Shown here one piece after another: positions 11,939 to 24,470 of a stretch of DNA of 64,000 nucleotides (its first letter is position 1; every line of letters begins with the position of its first letter). The notes under the pieces were generated by a model, which worked only from the letters and a program-made list of their open reading frames with translations, searched no databases and was not told where the DNA came from. A program made the translations under genes and the position numbers. This stretch comes from Pseudovirgaria hyperparasitica (lineage: Eukaryota > Ascomycota > Dothideomycetes > Acrospermales > Acrospermaceae), in the NCBI RefSeq assembly GCF_010093815.1, contig NW_022985552.1, positions 1,765,827 through 1,829,826 on the forward strand, written 5' to 3'.

Positions 11939-12689
11939 ATCCACAGCATCCAACATCGATGATCATGATGCTGCTGCTGCTGCTGCTGCCGCCGCCGCTA
12001 CTGCTGCTGCGGCCCGGGTCTATGCTGATCGCTCATTCAGGCACAGCGTTTGCTCCGTTTCTAAGACGGGGGAGATGGGTTGTTTTGCACGACATTGCCT
12101 ATGACAGAGTACGACATGTGTGTGTGTGTGTGTGTATGTGTCCCAGCGCCCAGGATACCTTTATCGTGACACTTGCCAGACAGTTTCCGGTCCTCTGTGT
12201 CGGGGCCGGGATGGGCGAGGACGAGGACGAGGACGACAACGCGGCATCACACACGTTGCGTGTGTTTTCCTCAAGTGTCTTTGCGTGTAACATTGCCGTC
12301 GTCGTCGTACATGATGATGGCATGGCATGGCATCCCATTCCATCCCATTGTCCACTATAATAATACCTAGTACATACTACCAGCACCACCAGGGCAGTTC
12401 CCGGGAAGGACCGTTCCCTTGGCGCGGAAACCCCAAACAACAACAGGAAATTCCAACTGCTTGATCCAGCCATTCCACCACTTTACTTGCCTCCCGTGTG
12501 TCGTGTGTCAGGCTGATGCTGGGATTATCATTAACTTGGGGCGTGAGTGAGTGAGCACGACAGAGGAGGCGGCGGTGGCGGCGGCGGCAACTGGAACGCA
12601 TGGATGGAATTTGTACTGTCGGGACGGCCGTTGTGTCTCTCTCTCTCTCTCTCTTTTCCTTCCCAAGCTCACGGGAAAGCCGGGGCAGA

Positions 12690-12773
12690 GTATTAGCAGG
12701 CATGGATGGGGTATTACCAGGCATGGGCCCGGTACTACAAGGCATGGGGCAGGTATTACAGGGCATGCAATGC
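12690..12773. repeat. Degenerate 21-bp tandem repeat, four copies
   Basis: Four units start at 12690, 12711, 12732 and 12753. Each begins GTAYTA and carries GGCATG near the middle, with several point differences. The period is a multiple of three, so each strand can be read as a seven-residue peptide repeat: MPxNTxP-like on minus, YYxAWxR-like on plus. No gene model extends from either reading. Confidence 0.8.
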
Positions 12774-15700
12774 ACTTGACTTGGGGCCGACGGCGGCAGT
12801 TTGGTTGGTCATAGCTAGCCCTGAAGTTGGGAAGAGTGTGGGGGTCTTCGGCCGAATGTGCAATCTACTACTACCTACTGTACTAGCGAGCCTAATGAAG
12901 TGTGTGTGACAGGCGCGCAGATTGAAGCACAGGCAGCGCACACCACGTCACATACCGCCCGGGAACTACCACGCCTTCAGCCTAGTCTAACGGGCACCCC
13001 CAGCCTGCTGGAATTGCAAATCCATGCATCACCTAATTACCTCCACCTACCACCAATTACCAACACACTACCATCTCTCCCTTATTTAATCACTTACCCT
13101 CGTCTCGTTGTTGTCACCCATGCGCCGCTCTGGCTGGATCCAGCAAAAACTGGCGAATATGGCTTTTTTGCCCAGGGAAGCAGGGAGCAGGGACTTGCCG
13201 CAGGGAGCAGGCTGTCAACTTAGTGCCCGCCCAATCATAGCTTAACCCACTCCCTCTCTCTCTCTCTCTCTCGCTCTCTCGTCCACTTCGTCGGGTCCTT
13301 CTTCTTCACACTTCACGCGGCACAACAGCCACATGTACATACACATGTACATGTATATATATATATATATGTACTTATATATACACATCTACACAAACTC
13401 ACGCGCGCACATTCTACAGAAGAATGTGTAAGCGTCTTGAATGTTCCTCACTGGCATCTCCGTAGTCTGTCCTCCACGTGGCTGGCCTCCTTTCTTTCTT
13501 TCCTTTCTCTCTCTTTTGTCCACGACTCCACACGCGCCCCCCTCGGGCCAACAGCGCGAACGGGCGCGCCGGGGCTGCTCAACGGTCATAGGCAAGCAAC
13601 CATTAATTAAGGTAACTAAAGTAGCCATATACTAACTAGCACCGGAGCCTCGTTGAGAGCACGGACAGGACAGCGCCGCGTCGACAAGAAAGACAAGGGC
13701 CAGGATGACAGGTTTGACAAGTCTGAGATAGATTAGCTATACGAGCTGTGTGTGTGTGTATGAACGAACTTGTAAGAAGAGGGGGAGGGGGGGCCGTATA
13801 GGGAGAAGCGTAGGAAGCGTTCCATTCTCGACTGTCAAAGTCGTATTGGTAGTAGCGGTAGCAGCATTATTATCACTATTCTTATTGTTATTACTATAAT
13901 AATAATAGTAATAACACACTACGACTACGACTACCACATGTGTACTTTGTTTTGTGGGTTTGTGCCAGGTCAATGACGAGGTGTGTGGACCGGGGGCAAC
14001 TTAAAGGGGGGCTATGGGCGCGGCATTGGTGTTACCCGTTTTGGAGCAGCCGACATGGATGGACATGGACGTGGACGTGGTAGAGAGTAGGTATCATTTA
14101 TTATAGAGGTGGTAGCGGTGGTAGAGGTGATTGTGGTGGTGGCAGATGGTGGCAGATGATGGTCGTCGTGGTGGTGAGAGTGCAGAGTGCAGCAGCAGCA
14201 GACAAGACACACAGACCCGTAAACAAGACAGGATGCGGCTGCATTACCGGGATCAGGCCGACGTTTGACCGCGGTTACCCTGTCTGGTCAATAAAGTATT
14301 TCAAATTCTGTCCAGTCCGAAGCTGATTGGCCAGAAGGGGGGGCTCCTTCCCCGCGGCGAACAAGGGTAAACAGAGAGAGGCCAGCATGATGCCTGAGCG
14401 CTGAGGCGGCAACTTTGGCGTAACAGTAACAGCAGAAAAACGTTGAACCAATGCTTCGGGTGCCTGCCCGTCTTGGATGCTTCGATGCTTGTTGTCACCA
14501 CCACCACCACCACTACTACTACCATAACAACCGCATTCACTTCAACATCCTACCTACTGCTGCACGGTATATTCTAATGCTACACCACTTACCACCATAT
14601 ATCCCCTTTTCCGCTTTCGTCCCTCTTGCCCTGCTTGTCCTTTTCGTCGTTGTCGTCGTCGTCGTCGTTGTCGATGTCGTGGCCTCTCGCTGCACTGGCA
14701 CAATTCACCACTTCCGGCCTAGCGCTGGCAGGATCTGGCTTTCGGAACTTGCACAGCTGATATATTATTCGTATGAGGATGAGCATGCTTGAGGATGATC
14801 GATCTCGCATCTTGCATCTGCCTCGCATGGGACTGCGATAGCCGCCCTCCTCTGATCAGGCAGGGAGGGAGAGAGTGAGACGAGTAAAACTTGCAAGCAA
14901 ATGCCTGTCTGCCTAGGGACCCTTGCCCTGGACGACTTGCCAAACAACCTTACTATCCACGGGTCCCGTCTATCTATTAACAACTAACAACAACTAACAA
15001 TAACTTACCCCCTATCCATATTCATTCTTTTCTGCTTGTCAACCTTTACTCCTGCATCCTCTAGCCCTGCTTCATCCTTCTATCCCTTCATGCCTACCAC
15101 CACCGCTGTTAATATTATTATTGATCCTTACTCTTACGACCGAAAGAGCGGATCCTTACAATTCTGTCCTTCTGTGTAATAATCAAAACTCATCACACAC
15201 TGCCTGTCAGTGTGAGCGCTCTGTCGGATCTGCCCTCCGCTAGCCCCTCTCAATATAAGCCTCATCTTCAATGGAGCACAAAGACAGCCACGCTTCCGAT
15301 AAAACTGCGACACGCCGACTTGCTGTTTCCGTGTGCCGCTTCCGCTACCTAACTAGCTGTAATCCTCCTCTTCCGTACGTATACCACCTTGTCGTCGCTT
15401 GCTGGTCCACTGCCAGCCAACCAGCCTGCCTGCCGAGGTCTGTGTAATGGCTGGCTTGCTGGCTTGCTGCCCGCCCGGATCATGTTTTGCGGCCGTGTCC
15501 ATTGGGATGCGTGGGGGGAATGAAAGCATTACTCGGCCAGCGCCATCATGTTTTTTCTCCGCATTCACCCTGCCTGACTCGGCCTTCGTTGACGTTGACG
15601 TTGACGGAACGGGCTTCCTGGCGCTCTGCGGGAGGCCAAACCATCACGAAACCTTCGTGCAGCCTGCCAATCATGTCTCCCTACACTTTTATCATTTTGA

Positions 15701-16533
15701 CTACCACCACCCCGGTGCCACACGGTCTTGAGTCTATCTATACATATCCGCTACTCCAAACTCTCCCTGGTCATGATACATCATACCCTCAATCACGGAT
15801 TGAGGACGTCTTGATGCTTGTCGTCGTCGTCGTTGTTGTTGTTTTGGTGCTTTGTGGTTCGTCCGAGCAGGCATTCCTCATACTATCATCATCTATGTAC
15901 GAGGACGATCCGCCGCGGGAGAATGGAAATGACCACAACCCTGACGCCAGCATTGACGACTGCCAGGGGATGAATGGATGGGGCAAGGGGAGGGGGGGCC
16001 CCCCCCTGGGTGCGTCTCGAGTGTACGAGTCCTGACCCAGACGTACCCTAGACACCCGCGATGTGCTACATGGGCTTGTATCCATGGCCTGCAGCATCTC
16101 GCTCCCAGCGATCTGGAATTTCCTCAGCCTTTCTCCCCTGCTCGCCCAAAGCAGCCTCCGTGACGAGTGTGCTTGTGTATATGGGTCTGCACGCCCTCCA
16201 CCAACTACTACAACTATTACTACTACTACTACTACTGCCTCATCCTCTACTCTCTCTCACACATTCAATTCTCTCCAAACAAATCACCCGTCGCCGTCTC
16301 GACTGCACGCTCCCGTCAACTCTACTTCGCCCTTCCACATAGATCGATCTCGTCAACGCCCGTCTTCCCATTAGCCTCCCTTGCCGTCCGCACCAGTCTC
16401 CTACTAGACTTTCAGATCGCCCTTCACTGCCAGCGTCTCTTTAGGCCTGCGCCATCACGCCCAAAAAGGTGTCCAACGTCTTGCTCCTCGGCCTTGCTGC
16501 AGTGACTGTTTCTGTCCTAGTCCTGCTCCATCC

Positions 16534-16866
16534 GTAAGTCTACTACCGTCTACCCCATCGCCTACGCATCAAGTGTGTGCTCTTCTTATATCGCCCGCTG
16601 CGTCCTGTTGATCAAAGCTTCCACTAACACAAACCCTCAGTTACAGCCTACGACAACTCGGACCACAGTCAGCTACCCGGTCCTGCACGCTCCAACGTTG
16701 AACCAAAGGTAAACAAATCATTTCTCTTGCGCCGTCTAGTGACCAGAGTGTCCATTCTCTTTTGGATCTCTGTCGCAATCTCACTTACGCTGTTACTATT
16801 TCTTTGCTTGATAGACCACCACCGAATCGACACTAACTCACTTGTATAGTCTTGAATATTTCTGCA
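16534..16866 (+). other. Probable spliced leader of flbD (5' UTR introns)
   Basis: A GTAAGT donor at 16534 pairs with a pyrimidine-rich CTCAG acceptor ending at 16640. A second GTAAAC donor at 16709 can pair with GATAG ending at 16816 or TGCAG ending at 16866, seven bases before the ATG. The stretch has no long frame of its own. Introns in the leader are inferred from the splice signals only. Confidence 0.4.
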
Positions 16867-16872
16867 GATAAT

Positions 16873-18111
16873 ATGGTCAACCAACGTCGTGGTCCTTGGA
16901 CCCAGCAGGAAGATCTATATCTTCTCCAGCTCGTGCAGCGCGATGGTGCCTCAAACTGGGTCCGCATCTCACATTCCATCGGAAGCCGGTCGCCCAAGCA
17001 ATGCCGGGAACGCTTCCACCAGAACCTGAAACCCACCCTGAACCACGACCCCATCACCCCAGAGGAAGGCGAGCAGATTGAGAAGATGGTGCAAGAAATG
17101 GGCAAGCGATGGGCTGAGATTGCGAGGAGGCTAAAGGGCCGAAGCGACAACGCGGTGAAGAACTGGTGGAACGGAGGTCAGAACAGGCGACGACGCGGAG
17201 CCGATCACCGCCAGTCCGACAGCAGCGATATGCACGCATACACACTCGACCACCACCACATTGACAGCAGTCGCCGCCCTTCGCTCCCCGTTCTCGACAC
17301 CCGATCCTCCTCCTCCTCCTCCACCTCCTCTTCCGCCTTCCCAAACCCAGCATACTACGCCCAGCCCTCACAAGCCCGCTACGCCCTCCCGCCAGCAACA
17401 CATTTCCCCTCATATCCACACCCGGGCCAACGCCCTGCCCCCATCAGCATCCACGCCGCCCAGCAATCCAGCCGGCCCGGCTACGCATTCGACACCCCCA
17501 TGCCCTCACCCTCCGTCTCCGTCATCTCCGGCGAAGGCGCGCCCCCTTCCCTCGTCACAGACTCCGGCTCCGAATCCCGCTCGCCACACTACTCCACCTC
17601 GCCAAACGAAATCTACACCCTGCCTCCTTCTTCTTCTTCCTCGTCCTCCCTTGCCCCACGCTCTCAGCGCAGGCGCTCCAGCATCCTCCGTTATCTGCCC
17701 AAATCCGGTGCTGAACTCGGCGGCGACGACGATGCGGTGTTCAAGAAACTCCACCTTGCGCCCATTGCTCATCATGACGTTGACTCGCCCCCGCTTGCAA
17801 TCTTGACTCCCGCGCCCGCCTACCACCACCAACAGCATCACCACCACCAATATCAGCACCAGCACCACCAACAACAACAGCTCCTCCTCCCAAGCCCGCA
17901 ACACATGGTCCGCGGCGTCCCGGCCGAGCAGCAGCACTTCCCCCAACTGCCTAGCCCGCGCGAGATGGAGAAGCCCGTCTTCCGCGATCCAAACTATGCG
18001 TCCTGCTGGTCACATACAAATACGAATACGAATACCCACACAGTGACGAGAACGCCGCCGCTGCCTGCTGTGGAGCCGAAGAAGATGGCTCTGTCGTCGA
18101 TTCTGGCTTGA
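16873..18111 (+). CDS. flbD: FlbD-type R2R3 Myb transcription factor, 412 aa
   Basis: DNA-binding regulator; in Aspergillus FlbD helps switch hyphae to conidiation and sexual development. The start chosen is the first ATG (M-V-N-Q-R-R-G-P-W), seven bases after a possible leader acceptor. Two Myb repeats fill residues 6-105 with regularly spaced Trp residues; the blocks SPKQCRERFHQNLKP and EMGKRWAEIARRL are those of the FlbD family. A basic run of Arg follows the second repeat at about residue 106. The remaining 300 residues are low complexity: Ser runs encoded by TCC/TCT, Pro-rich parts and a His/Gln run at about 318-340. The tail is longer than in Aspergillus FlbD as I recall it. One uninterrupted exon carries the whole protein. 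It follows a 13-kb gene-free region. Confidence 0.9.
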   Translation: MVNQRRGPWTQQEDLYLLQLVQRDGASNWVRISHSIGSRSPKQCRERFHQNLKPTLNHDPITPEEGEQIEKMVQEMGKRWAEIARRLKGRSDNAVKNWWNGGQNRRRRGADHRQSDSSDMHAYTLDHHHIDSSRRPSLPVLDTRSSSSSSTSSSAFPNPAYYAQPSQARYALPPATHFPSYPHPGQRPAPISIHAAQQSSRPGYAFDTPMPSPSVSVISGEGAPPSLVTDSGSESRSPHYSTSPNEIYTLPPSSSSSSSLAPRSQRRRSSILRYLPKSGAELGGDDDAVFKKLHLAPIAHHDVDSPPLAILTPAPAYHHQQHHHHQYQHQHHQQQQLLLPSPQHMVRGVPAEQQHFPQLPSPREMEKPVFRDPNYASCWSHTNTNTNTHTVTRTPPLPAVEPKKMALSSILA

Positions 18112-18432
18112 TCTTCTTGCTTGTGGGTTTGTCTTGGAGGAGGAGGTTGTTGTTGTTGTTGTATGTGCTTATTGGATGGACTATTACTACTACTGTATGT
18201 GGAAAAACCTGTTTTGGTCGTTCTGGGTGTTTTTTTGGGGGGGGTGATTTGATACATATATATATATATATCTGTACGTCTGACATGAGCGTGGCGAGCG
18301 TGGGCGTTGGGATGGTGTTTTGTTCGTGTGCGTTCTTGCGTCTTGCGGCTTGGGCTTTGCAATGCAATGCGATGGAGAAGCTTTTGTTTCTGAAGGGCTT
18401 CTTGTTGCCGATTTTTTGTGGGCCTGGATGAT

Positions 18433-18462
18433 GGGGATGGGGATGGGGATGGGGATGGGGAT
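18433..18462. repeat. Hexanucleotide repeat (GGGGAT)5
   Basis: Five perfect GGGGAT copies lie downstream of flbD, in its probable 3' flank. Confidence 0.93.
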
Positions 18463-19331
18463 CAATCACATTTGTGTTTGTTGTTTTCCTTTGCAAAGCA
18501 TATCGTTTTACCATACTATACCATACTATACCATTATCGTTATCGTTGTCGTTGTCGTTATCGGTATCGTTGCTTATATAACATTGTTGCATTGCTGTTA
18601 TATCGTTGTTATTGTTGTCTTACGACGCCTTCTCTTGTTTCTGTGCCTTTTTTTGGGGGCTAGAGGGTTGGGCTGGAGGGGTGATGGAGATATATGTGTC
18701 CATATGGTATGGGTATGGATTTGTGTATAGGCGGACATGCTTGGGTGTAGATGATGTATATGCGCATATGTACGCATTTTTAGATATATGAGTGTTTGAG
18801 TGTTTGTTTTGAATGTTATTGAATCCACTACTAAATGCCCGATGCTAGTCTAATCATCCATGTAATCCATCAAGTAGTTAATCTTACTGTGTGGTACTTG
18901 CAATAAATATCAAGAACATCATTTGCCAAAATGAGTATATATTGTAGGTGCATTACTCTGTATGATCTATGTTATATATTCTATGTATATTCTATGCATC
19001 TTCTATACGTTTCGTCAAGAATATAGAACTGTCTATCAAGACTCGGTTTCTTGGGAGTGATTACTATACTACTGTATACTGTATACTACGGTATGCCTTC
19101 CGTGCCCTACTGGGAAAGGACAGTACAAGACAGGCTAGGACAGAACATACAGGCTAGGACAGTACAGAACAGCATAGGCTAAGTGCACATCGCGGATGAT
19201 GCCGCTGCTCAGCGTCATCGAAGGTGGGTAAGTAAGTAAGTAAGGGTGTGATAGTTACTACTGTCAGTTTCAGCGTCGGGCTCTTTGGGCTGAGCTGGGT
19301 TGGGCTCGTCCGGTGGTAGATATGAACGGAC

Positions 19332-19367
19332 GGACAGACGAACGGACAGACGAACGGACAGACATAC
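19332..19367. repeat. Dodecamer repeat, three copies
   Basis: Three copies of GGACAGACGAAC; the last one ends ATAC in place of GAAC. Confidence 0.9.
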
Positions 19368-21626
19368 AGACCGTGGGGGGTTTCGAGGGTCGAGGTTCAA
19401 GCCTCAAATCCCCAAGCCTCAAAACCGCGAGGCAATTAGATATCCGCGAGTTCGATCCATGTACATGTTTATAGTGTATTTACCACCCACGATCGCTGGC
19501 TGGCGGGGGGCTGGGCGGGCGACAAAGGCACGAGGACGGCGACATAGGCAACATCGCATCAACTCCCCCGAATGATATCCTTTTCCGGACGTCTGCATCG
19601 ACAGTCGACGTCCCAAGTCTGCGCCTGCGACCGCATTCATCGAGTGGTGCTTACTCGAGTCTCGAGGCTCGAGGCTCGAAGAGGGACCCCCCTCCCCCCG
19701 TTTACCTCTCACCACCACCACTACCGTCCTGTATCATCATCGTACTGCATCATCTCGCACGCTCTAGCGCCGCCGACGAGTCGAAAAGAAGCGCCAACGG
19801 TCGCCTGGCTAAGCTGGCCGATACGAGGTGCTAGGTGCAGGTCGAGGTCGCTAAGGTTTGCAGGAGCAATTTTTGCGAAAAATAAAAGATGGCTGATTTG
19901 CCGATTTGGGACGAGCCGGAGGCGGCGGTCTCGTGGGCACTAGAAGCATAAGCGACCCCCCGCGAGGACGACGGCGGAATTCCTGCTTGTCGATCATGCC
20001 GTATTCTTCAATCTGACGGCGGCGGGCTGGATCAGCGCGCGCGCGTCGTCGTCGTGCGATGGGCGGCGCGGCGGGGGGCCCGACCGATGAGATCGGGCAC
20101 TCTCACTGCCAGACGTTGGGGACGGCGCGCGATGCAATGCGACGGCGATGCTGCCGACGCATGGCATAGCATAGCATACGACGCCAAGCGCATCCGTCCA
20201 TGGACTGGCGTCGCGCTCCCGGCCGTTTCGCGATAGGCCGGCGCCAGTGGACGTTTTGTGGTTTGATGCGCTCTGGTAGTCATGCCGGGGGCAGATCGTG
20301 TTTTGGGTGGTGTCAACAACGCTGAAGCCTGACGACAAGTGGTGATCCCGCCACTCCCTGGGACCAAGCTCATGAAGGTGCAGCGGGGCGAGAGTTTCGA
20401 TCCTGAAGCCGCTCTATTGTTTTGGACGACATGGCATGAAGATGCGATGCCTGCCCTGGCCTGCCCTGCCCTGCCTTGGGTGTGCTGTAATGCATGAAGC
20501 CAGGTCAAAGTCTATTCGTATCTCTCCACAGATACGGTAGTTGCCGCAGCCACGTCTCGTTTCGCTCAAGCCTGTCTATCTGTCGTCGAGGCGCGAGGCT
20601 TGCATTGCCCGTTCAGGCGATTCTCTTCGAAGCACGCGTCCAGGGCTTTTTCCGGGTGTCGTTCTCCACACTCTCTATACACAACGAGCGGCGAGCGCAT
20701 CGGCCGAGGCGTGGGTGGACGTGTTCCCACTCCAGTGAGTGGTTCCGACGGGAGAGGTCCAGCCGTGTCCTTTTCGAAGCCGCTGGAGGCGTTGCCTTAT
20801 TGCTGATGTGGGGAAGCCGAGGATGCCCAGATCTACCATCCTCCTAGGCCATAACTATAACACAGACTATACAAGCATGCGGCTGCTCCAGTATCGCTAG
20901 AATGGAGGTTTCCGTGCGTCGTTGTTCTTTTTTCTCGCCATTCTCGCCAGGCTCGCCAGGCATTTTGCTTCGCCGAGGCAGCAATGCCAATTTCAGCGGC
21001 CACTGGGAGACGAGACGCACGACGGAATGCGCTACGGCCTGGCCGAGGCGTGAACGAGAGGGTATATTGATTCCTTGAGATATTACAGACTTATCAGAAT
21101 CGACCACTGAAAGGATTCATGTCGACCGTTGCGCTTTCGGAAGTCCTACCTGCCGGTCGTGTCCCCCGCGATCTAGAACATCAACGTACAAGTGACTAAG
21201 TCTGCATCATCACATACATTACGAGGCCGACTCATCTCACGTCATATCAATCGCACCCGACCAGAAGGCTGCTCTCGCGACTCTCGCTGACACGTTCGGA
21301 GGAAGAAAGATGTTTTGTGATTGTTGTTGTTCTGTAGAAAGTGGGCGGAAGTCGCGGAATTAGACTTCATTAGCGTGTAATTTCACATCTCTTGGCACCC
21401 CCGAAATGGATGACCTCACGTCCTCGTGTTGTATGTGAACGCATGTTTGGCATCAATCCACGGGTAATCCGCATCACATTCTCAGCAACAACACAACGGT
21501 GTATCATCAGATGGACCCTATGGAGAGACTTGTTGTATATGTGTCTCGATAACATATGTGGTTGATACCTGAGCTCATCATCCTTTCGTGCAGGGCTCCT
21601 TTGCGGATCAGTACAGGGTGATACAG

Positions 21627-23709
21627 ATGTCCGGATCCTATCAACCCAGTCCCGATGCGGAAACTCAGCCACCATGGACAACAGCATTCTTAGTTGGGTT
21701 GACGATATGTGATGCCTGCTGTCTCATACTGACCCTGTGTGCAGTCACAACGCGACGTAGCGTTCGAGCTCCCCATTGATTTCATCACCAAGCCCGGTGT
21801 CTCATTGACTGCGGCTTGCTTTGCGAGCAACCGGTTCGAAGACGATGCAATCAAACTATGCGTCTCGAATCTATTGGCGATGGGATTCAAAAGGTTGGTA
21901 GTGGACCTCTACTGGGATGCCGGTCGGGCCGTCTGGAGTCTATGTCCAGCAGAGGTACCGGAATCGGCGTCGACAGGAGATGACACATCCATCGCCAGTG
22001 CACCTTCATCAAGGTCGACGGCTTTCATCGCAAGTGGTGTGCTATCAGACGACCAGACTGGGTCACCACCAGCTCCCACCGAAGCTGGGGCCGCAAAAGT
22101 CATGGCGAGACAAGACTCGTCCGCAGGTCTATCAGGATCGAATTCCCCATCAGAGATCAGTTCTCCTGTAAGCTCGACGACGACCACCATAGTGACATCT
22201 CCTTCGCCTATGGCAACATATGTCTCTAGTAGTAATGGCAATGACGAAACGCTGCTTCAGATCGGGCCCTACAGCTGCACAGCTACAAGCAGCCTATCCC
22301 TGCTTGCAGACATCCTATATGGATACTTTCAAGCGTCCGAAACTACAGTCGTTGTCGATCTAACCATCCTTGAACTCAACATACATGCTGCTGCATCAAG
22401 CTCGAACCCTAGCAGTCCGGCAGCATCTCCCGCCGATTCTCAACTCCCTCAGGGCACCCAGCTGCTAAGTGGCGCACTCAATGCGAACCTGTCCGCAAAT
22501 ATATACACCCCAACAATGCTCGACATCGATCGCGCGAACCTCAACCAAAGCTGGTTCGAGATCCCTGGCCCGGACGCACCTATCATCCCCTATCTTACCC
22601 TCGAAAAAGACGGCAACACCTACTCGACGCCTTCAGGATGGCCCACGGAGACCTTCACCAACTTCGACCGGTACTCCCGGATGATTGCGTACATCGGCAG
22701 AGTGGACCCCCAGATGTCGAACTACAACTTCAGCGGAGACGCAGATACCATCTTCATGTCTGGGACCATGGAAGCAGTGCGAAACGTTACACTCAGCACC
22801 GACGGTGCCATACGCTCAGGATGCTTCTTTGACAGAACAGTCCCCGCAATCACAGAAGCCACAAACAACTCCTGGGCTGTCACCTCAAACCTGAACATCC
22901 CCGCGAGCGGAACCCTCAGCGACAGCACCTTCTCCACCCTATCCAACCTCTCGTCCTGCGGCATCTCCTCGCTCCTCAACCAGACGCTCGCAGGCCAGTC
23001 CGCCGACACAGACCCAGCCACATACCGCGCCTTTGCCAACGCAGCAACAATCTGGTCCTGGGCCCCCGACCAGCCCAACACCACCGACCCAGCCAGCAAA
23101 GACGACACCAACAACAGCATCAACTTCGACGACAACAACGACGACACCACCGGCCAACAAGGCCTCCTCTGCGCCGCCCTCTACCCCTCCCTCAACGGCC
23201 GCTGGAAAGCAACAAACTGCCAATCCCACCACCACGCCGCCTGCCGCATCGCCTCCCAGCCCTACGCCTGGACCCTCTCCCCCTCCCCAGGCCCCTTCAC
23301 CGACTTCGCCTCCCCCTCCCGCTGCCCGCCAAACAGCTCCTTTAGCGCTCCCCGCTCCGCCCTCGAAAACACCTGGCTTCTCTCCCTCCTCATCGCCGAC
23401 ACCGACGAAGACCATCACACCACCCGCAACGCCTCAGACCCCATCTTCATCAACTTCCAAGCCATCGACCGTCCAGACTGCTGGGTCGTCGGCGTAAACA
23501 CCACGTGCCCCTACCTCGAGGACCCAAACGAGATTCGCACCCGCACCGTCGTCGTGCCTGCCGTCGCGGCCGTCGTCATCTTTGCCGTTGCGGCGCTCAT
23601 GTTCTTCATCAAGTGTGCGTCGAATCGCAGGAATGCGAGGCGCGGGAGGCGGCGGAGAGGGAGTGTCGGTGGGGCGGATCGCGGGGATTATGAGGGTGTG
23701 CCGAGTTGA
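21627..23709 (+). CDS. MTC6: MTC6-like maintenance of telomere capping protein, 676 aa, two exons
   Basis: Fungal membrane protein named from a yeast telomere-capping screen; its biochemical role is not known. Exons are 21627-21692 (22 codons) and 21745-23709. The 52-base intron has a weak donor, GTTGGG, but the junction restores the conserved start PPWTTAFL-SQRDVAF. Residues 20-90 hold the diagnostic block with TKPGVSL and MGFKRLVVDLYWD. A long lumenal or extracellular middle part follows, rich in Asn/Thr/Ser, with many N-x-S/T sites and Cys pairs including HHAACR. One strong membrane segment (VVVPAVAAVVIFAVAALMFF) sits near residues 625-645, followed by a short basic tail. A classical N-terminal signal peptide is not obvious. 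No telomere repeats are seen nearby. Confidence 0.9.
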
Positions 23710-24470
23710 GGCTCCTCTTGAGAGATGGTGGATATGACATGACATGGGGTGTCTTGTTTGCTCGTCTTTTGGTGTCGGGTCGATGGCTTAGCTTCGCTCA
23801 TGTGTGGGAGACGAGACGTGTGTTACGACTGCAATTGTACACTAACTATACTTTTCGTCATTCGAAAGAAGGCATTCATTGAGGAGACATCAACATGATA
23901 TCCGAAGCCGTCGCAGTGCACTTGTAGCAAGTCAGCGGCCCATGGGACATACCGAGCCATGGCTCCCTCCACAGCGCATCTGCCGCTATGTTCATATCAC
24001 GACGGACGTACATACAACTAGTCAAGAGCAGTGCATCATGTCACATGTACACATAACAACAGCCAGCATATTAAGAGAAAGGTAAGGTAATATATTCAAA
24101 TTGACCAAAATACCTAAATTTCAGCCATTCGTACATGAATTCAGATAGGATAGGGAGGGAGAGAGGGAGGGAGGAAGGGAACGAGAGAGAGAGAAAGAGA
24201 GAGAGAGAGAGACCAGAACCACCAAGCAATGCCAAACGTCCATCCATAAAACACACCAATTCCGACACTGGAATATAGGGACGATAACCCGAGAACGAAG
24301 AAACCAAATCGCTGAACCCCTGCGTGTGTGATTCTCATACCAAACAAACACTATCATACAACAACGCCAAACAATCTATCCAAAACCCAAATACCTCATT
24401 CAATCCCAGCAGACCTTGAGAGCTAGTAAAAGCGTCAGCAAAATTCTCGCTCGCAATCAGGATTCAGGCA
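23710..24470. other. Convergent 3' spacer between MTC6 and ppo
   Basis: The 3' flanks of two genes facing each other. A GA-rich tract at 24147-24212 is the main feature. I see no gene. Confidence 0.6.

Larger units (their letters stand above)
7505..16533. other. Long gene-free, microsatellite-rich region upstream of flbD
   Basis: About 9 kb in which I can support no protein gene on either strand. Frames are short and broken, and they mostly cross simple repeats (GACG, GGAT, AAGC, CTG/CCG, CAC, TA and heptamer runs). The nearest downstream gene, flbD, is a developmental regulator with an apparent spliced leader. The area may therefore hold a large promoter and possibly non-coding transcripts; that is inference. 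An AT palindromic patch lies at 13330-13385 and a degenerate 21-bp repeat at 12690-12773. Confidence 0.5.
18112..21626. other. Gene-free spacer between flbD and MTC6
   Basis: The first part (to about 18830) is T- and G-rich with GGGGAT and CGTTAT runs and is probably flbD 3' UTR and flank. An AT-rich patch lies at 18830-19090. From 19200 to 20850 the sequence is GC-rich but its frames overlap on both strands, look like no family and lack plausible splicing. The last 500 bases probably hold the MTC6 promoter. Confidence 0.5.

Noticed and set aside
19572-20508. Overlapping GC-rich frames on both strands
   Set aside because: Arg/Ser/His-rich on both strands, with no splice pattern and no family likeness.
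21627-23709. Subtelomeric location suggested by the name MTC6
   Set aside because: The name comes from a yeast genetic screen; no telomere repeats occur in the window and the neighbours are conserved core genes.
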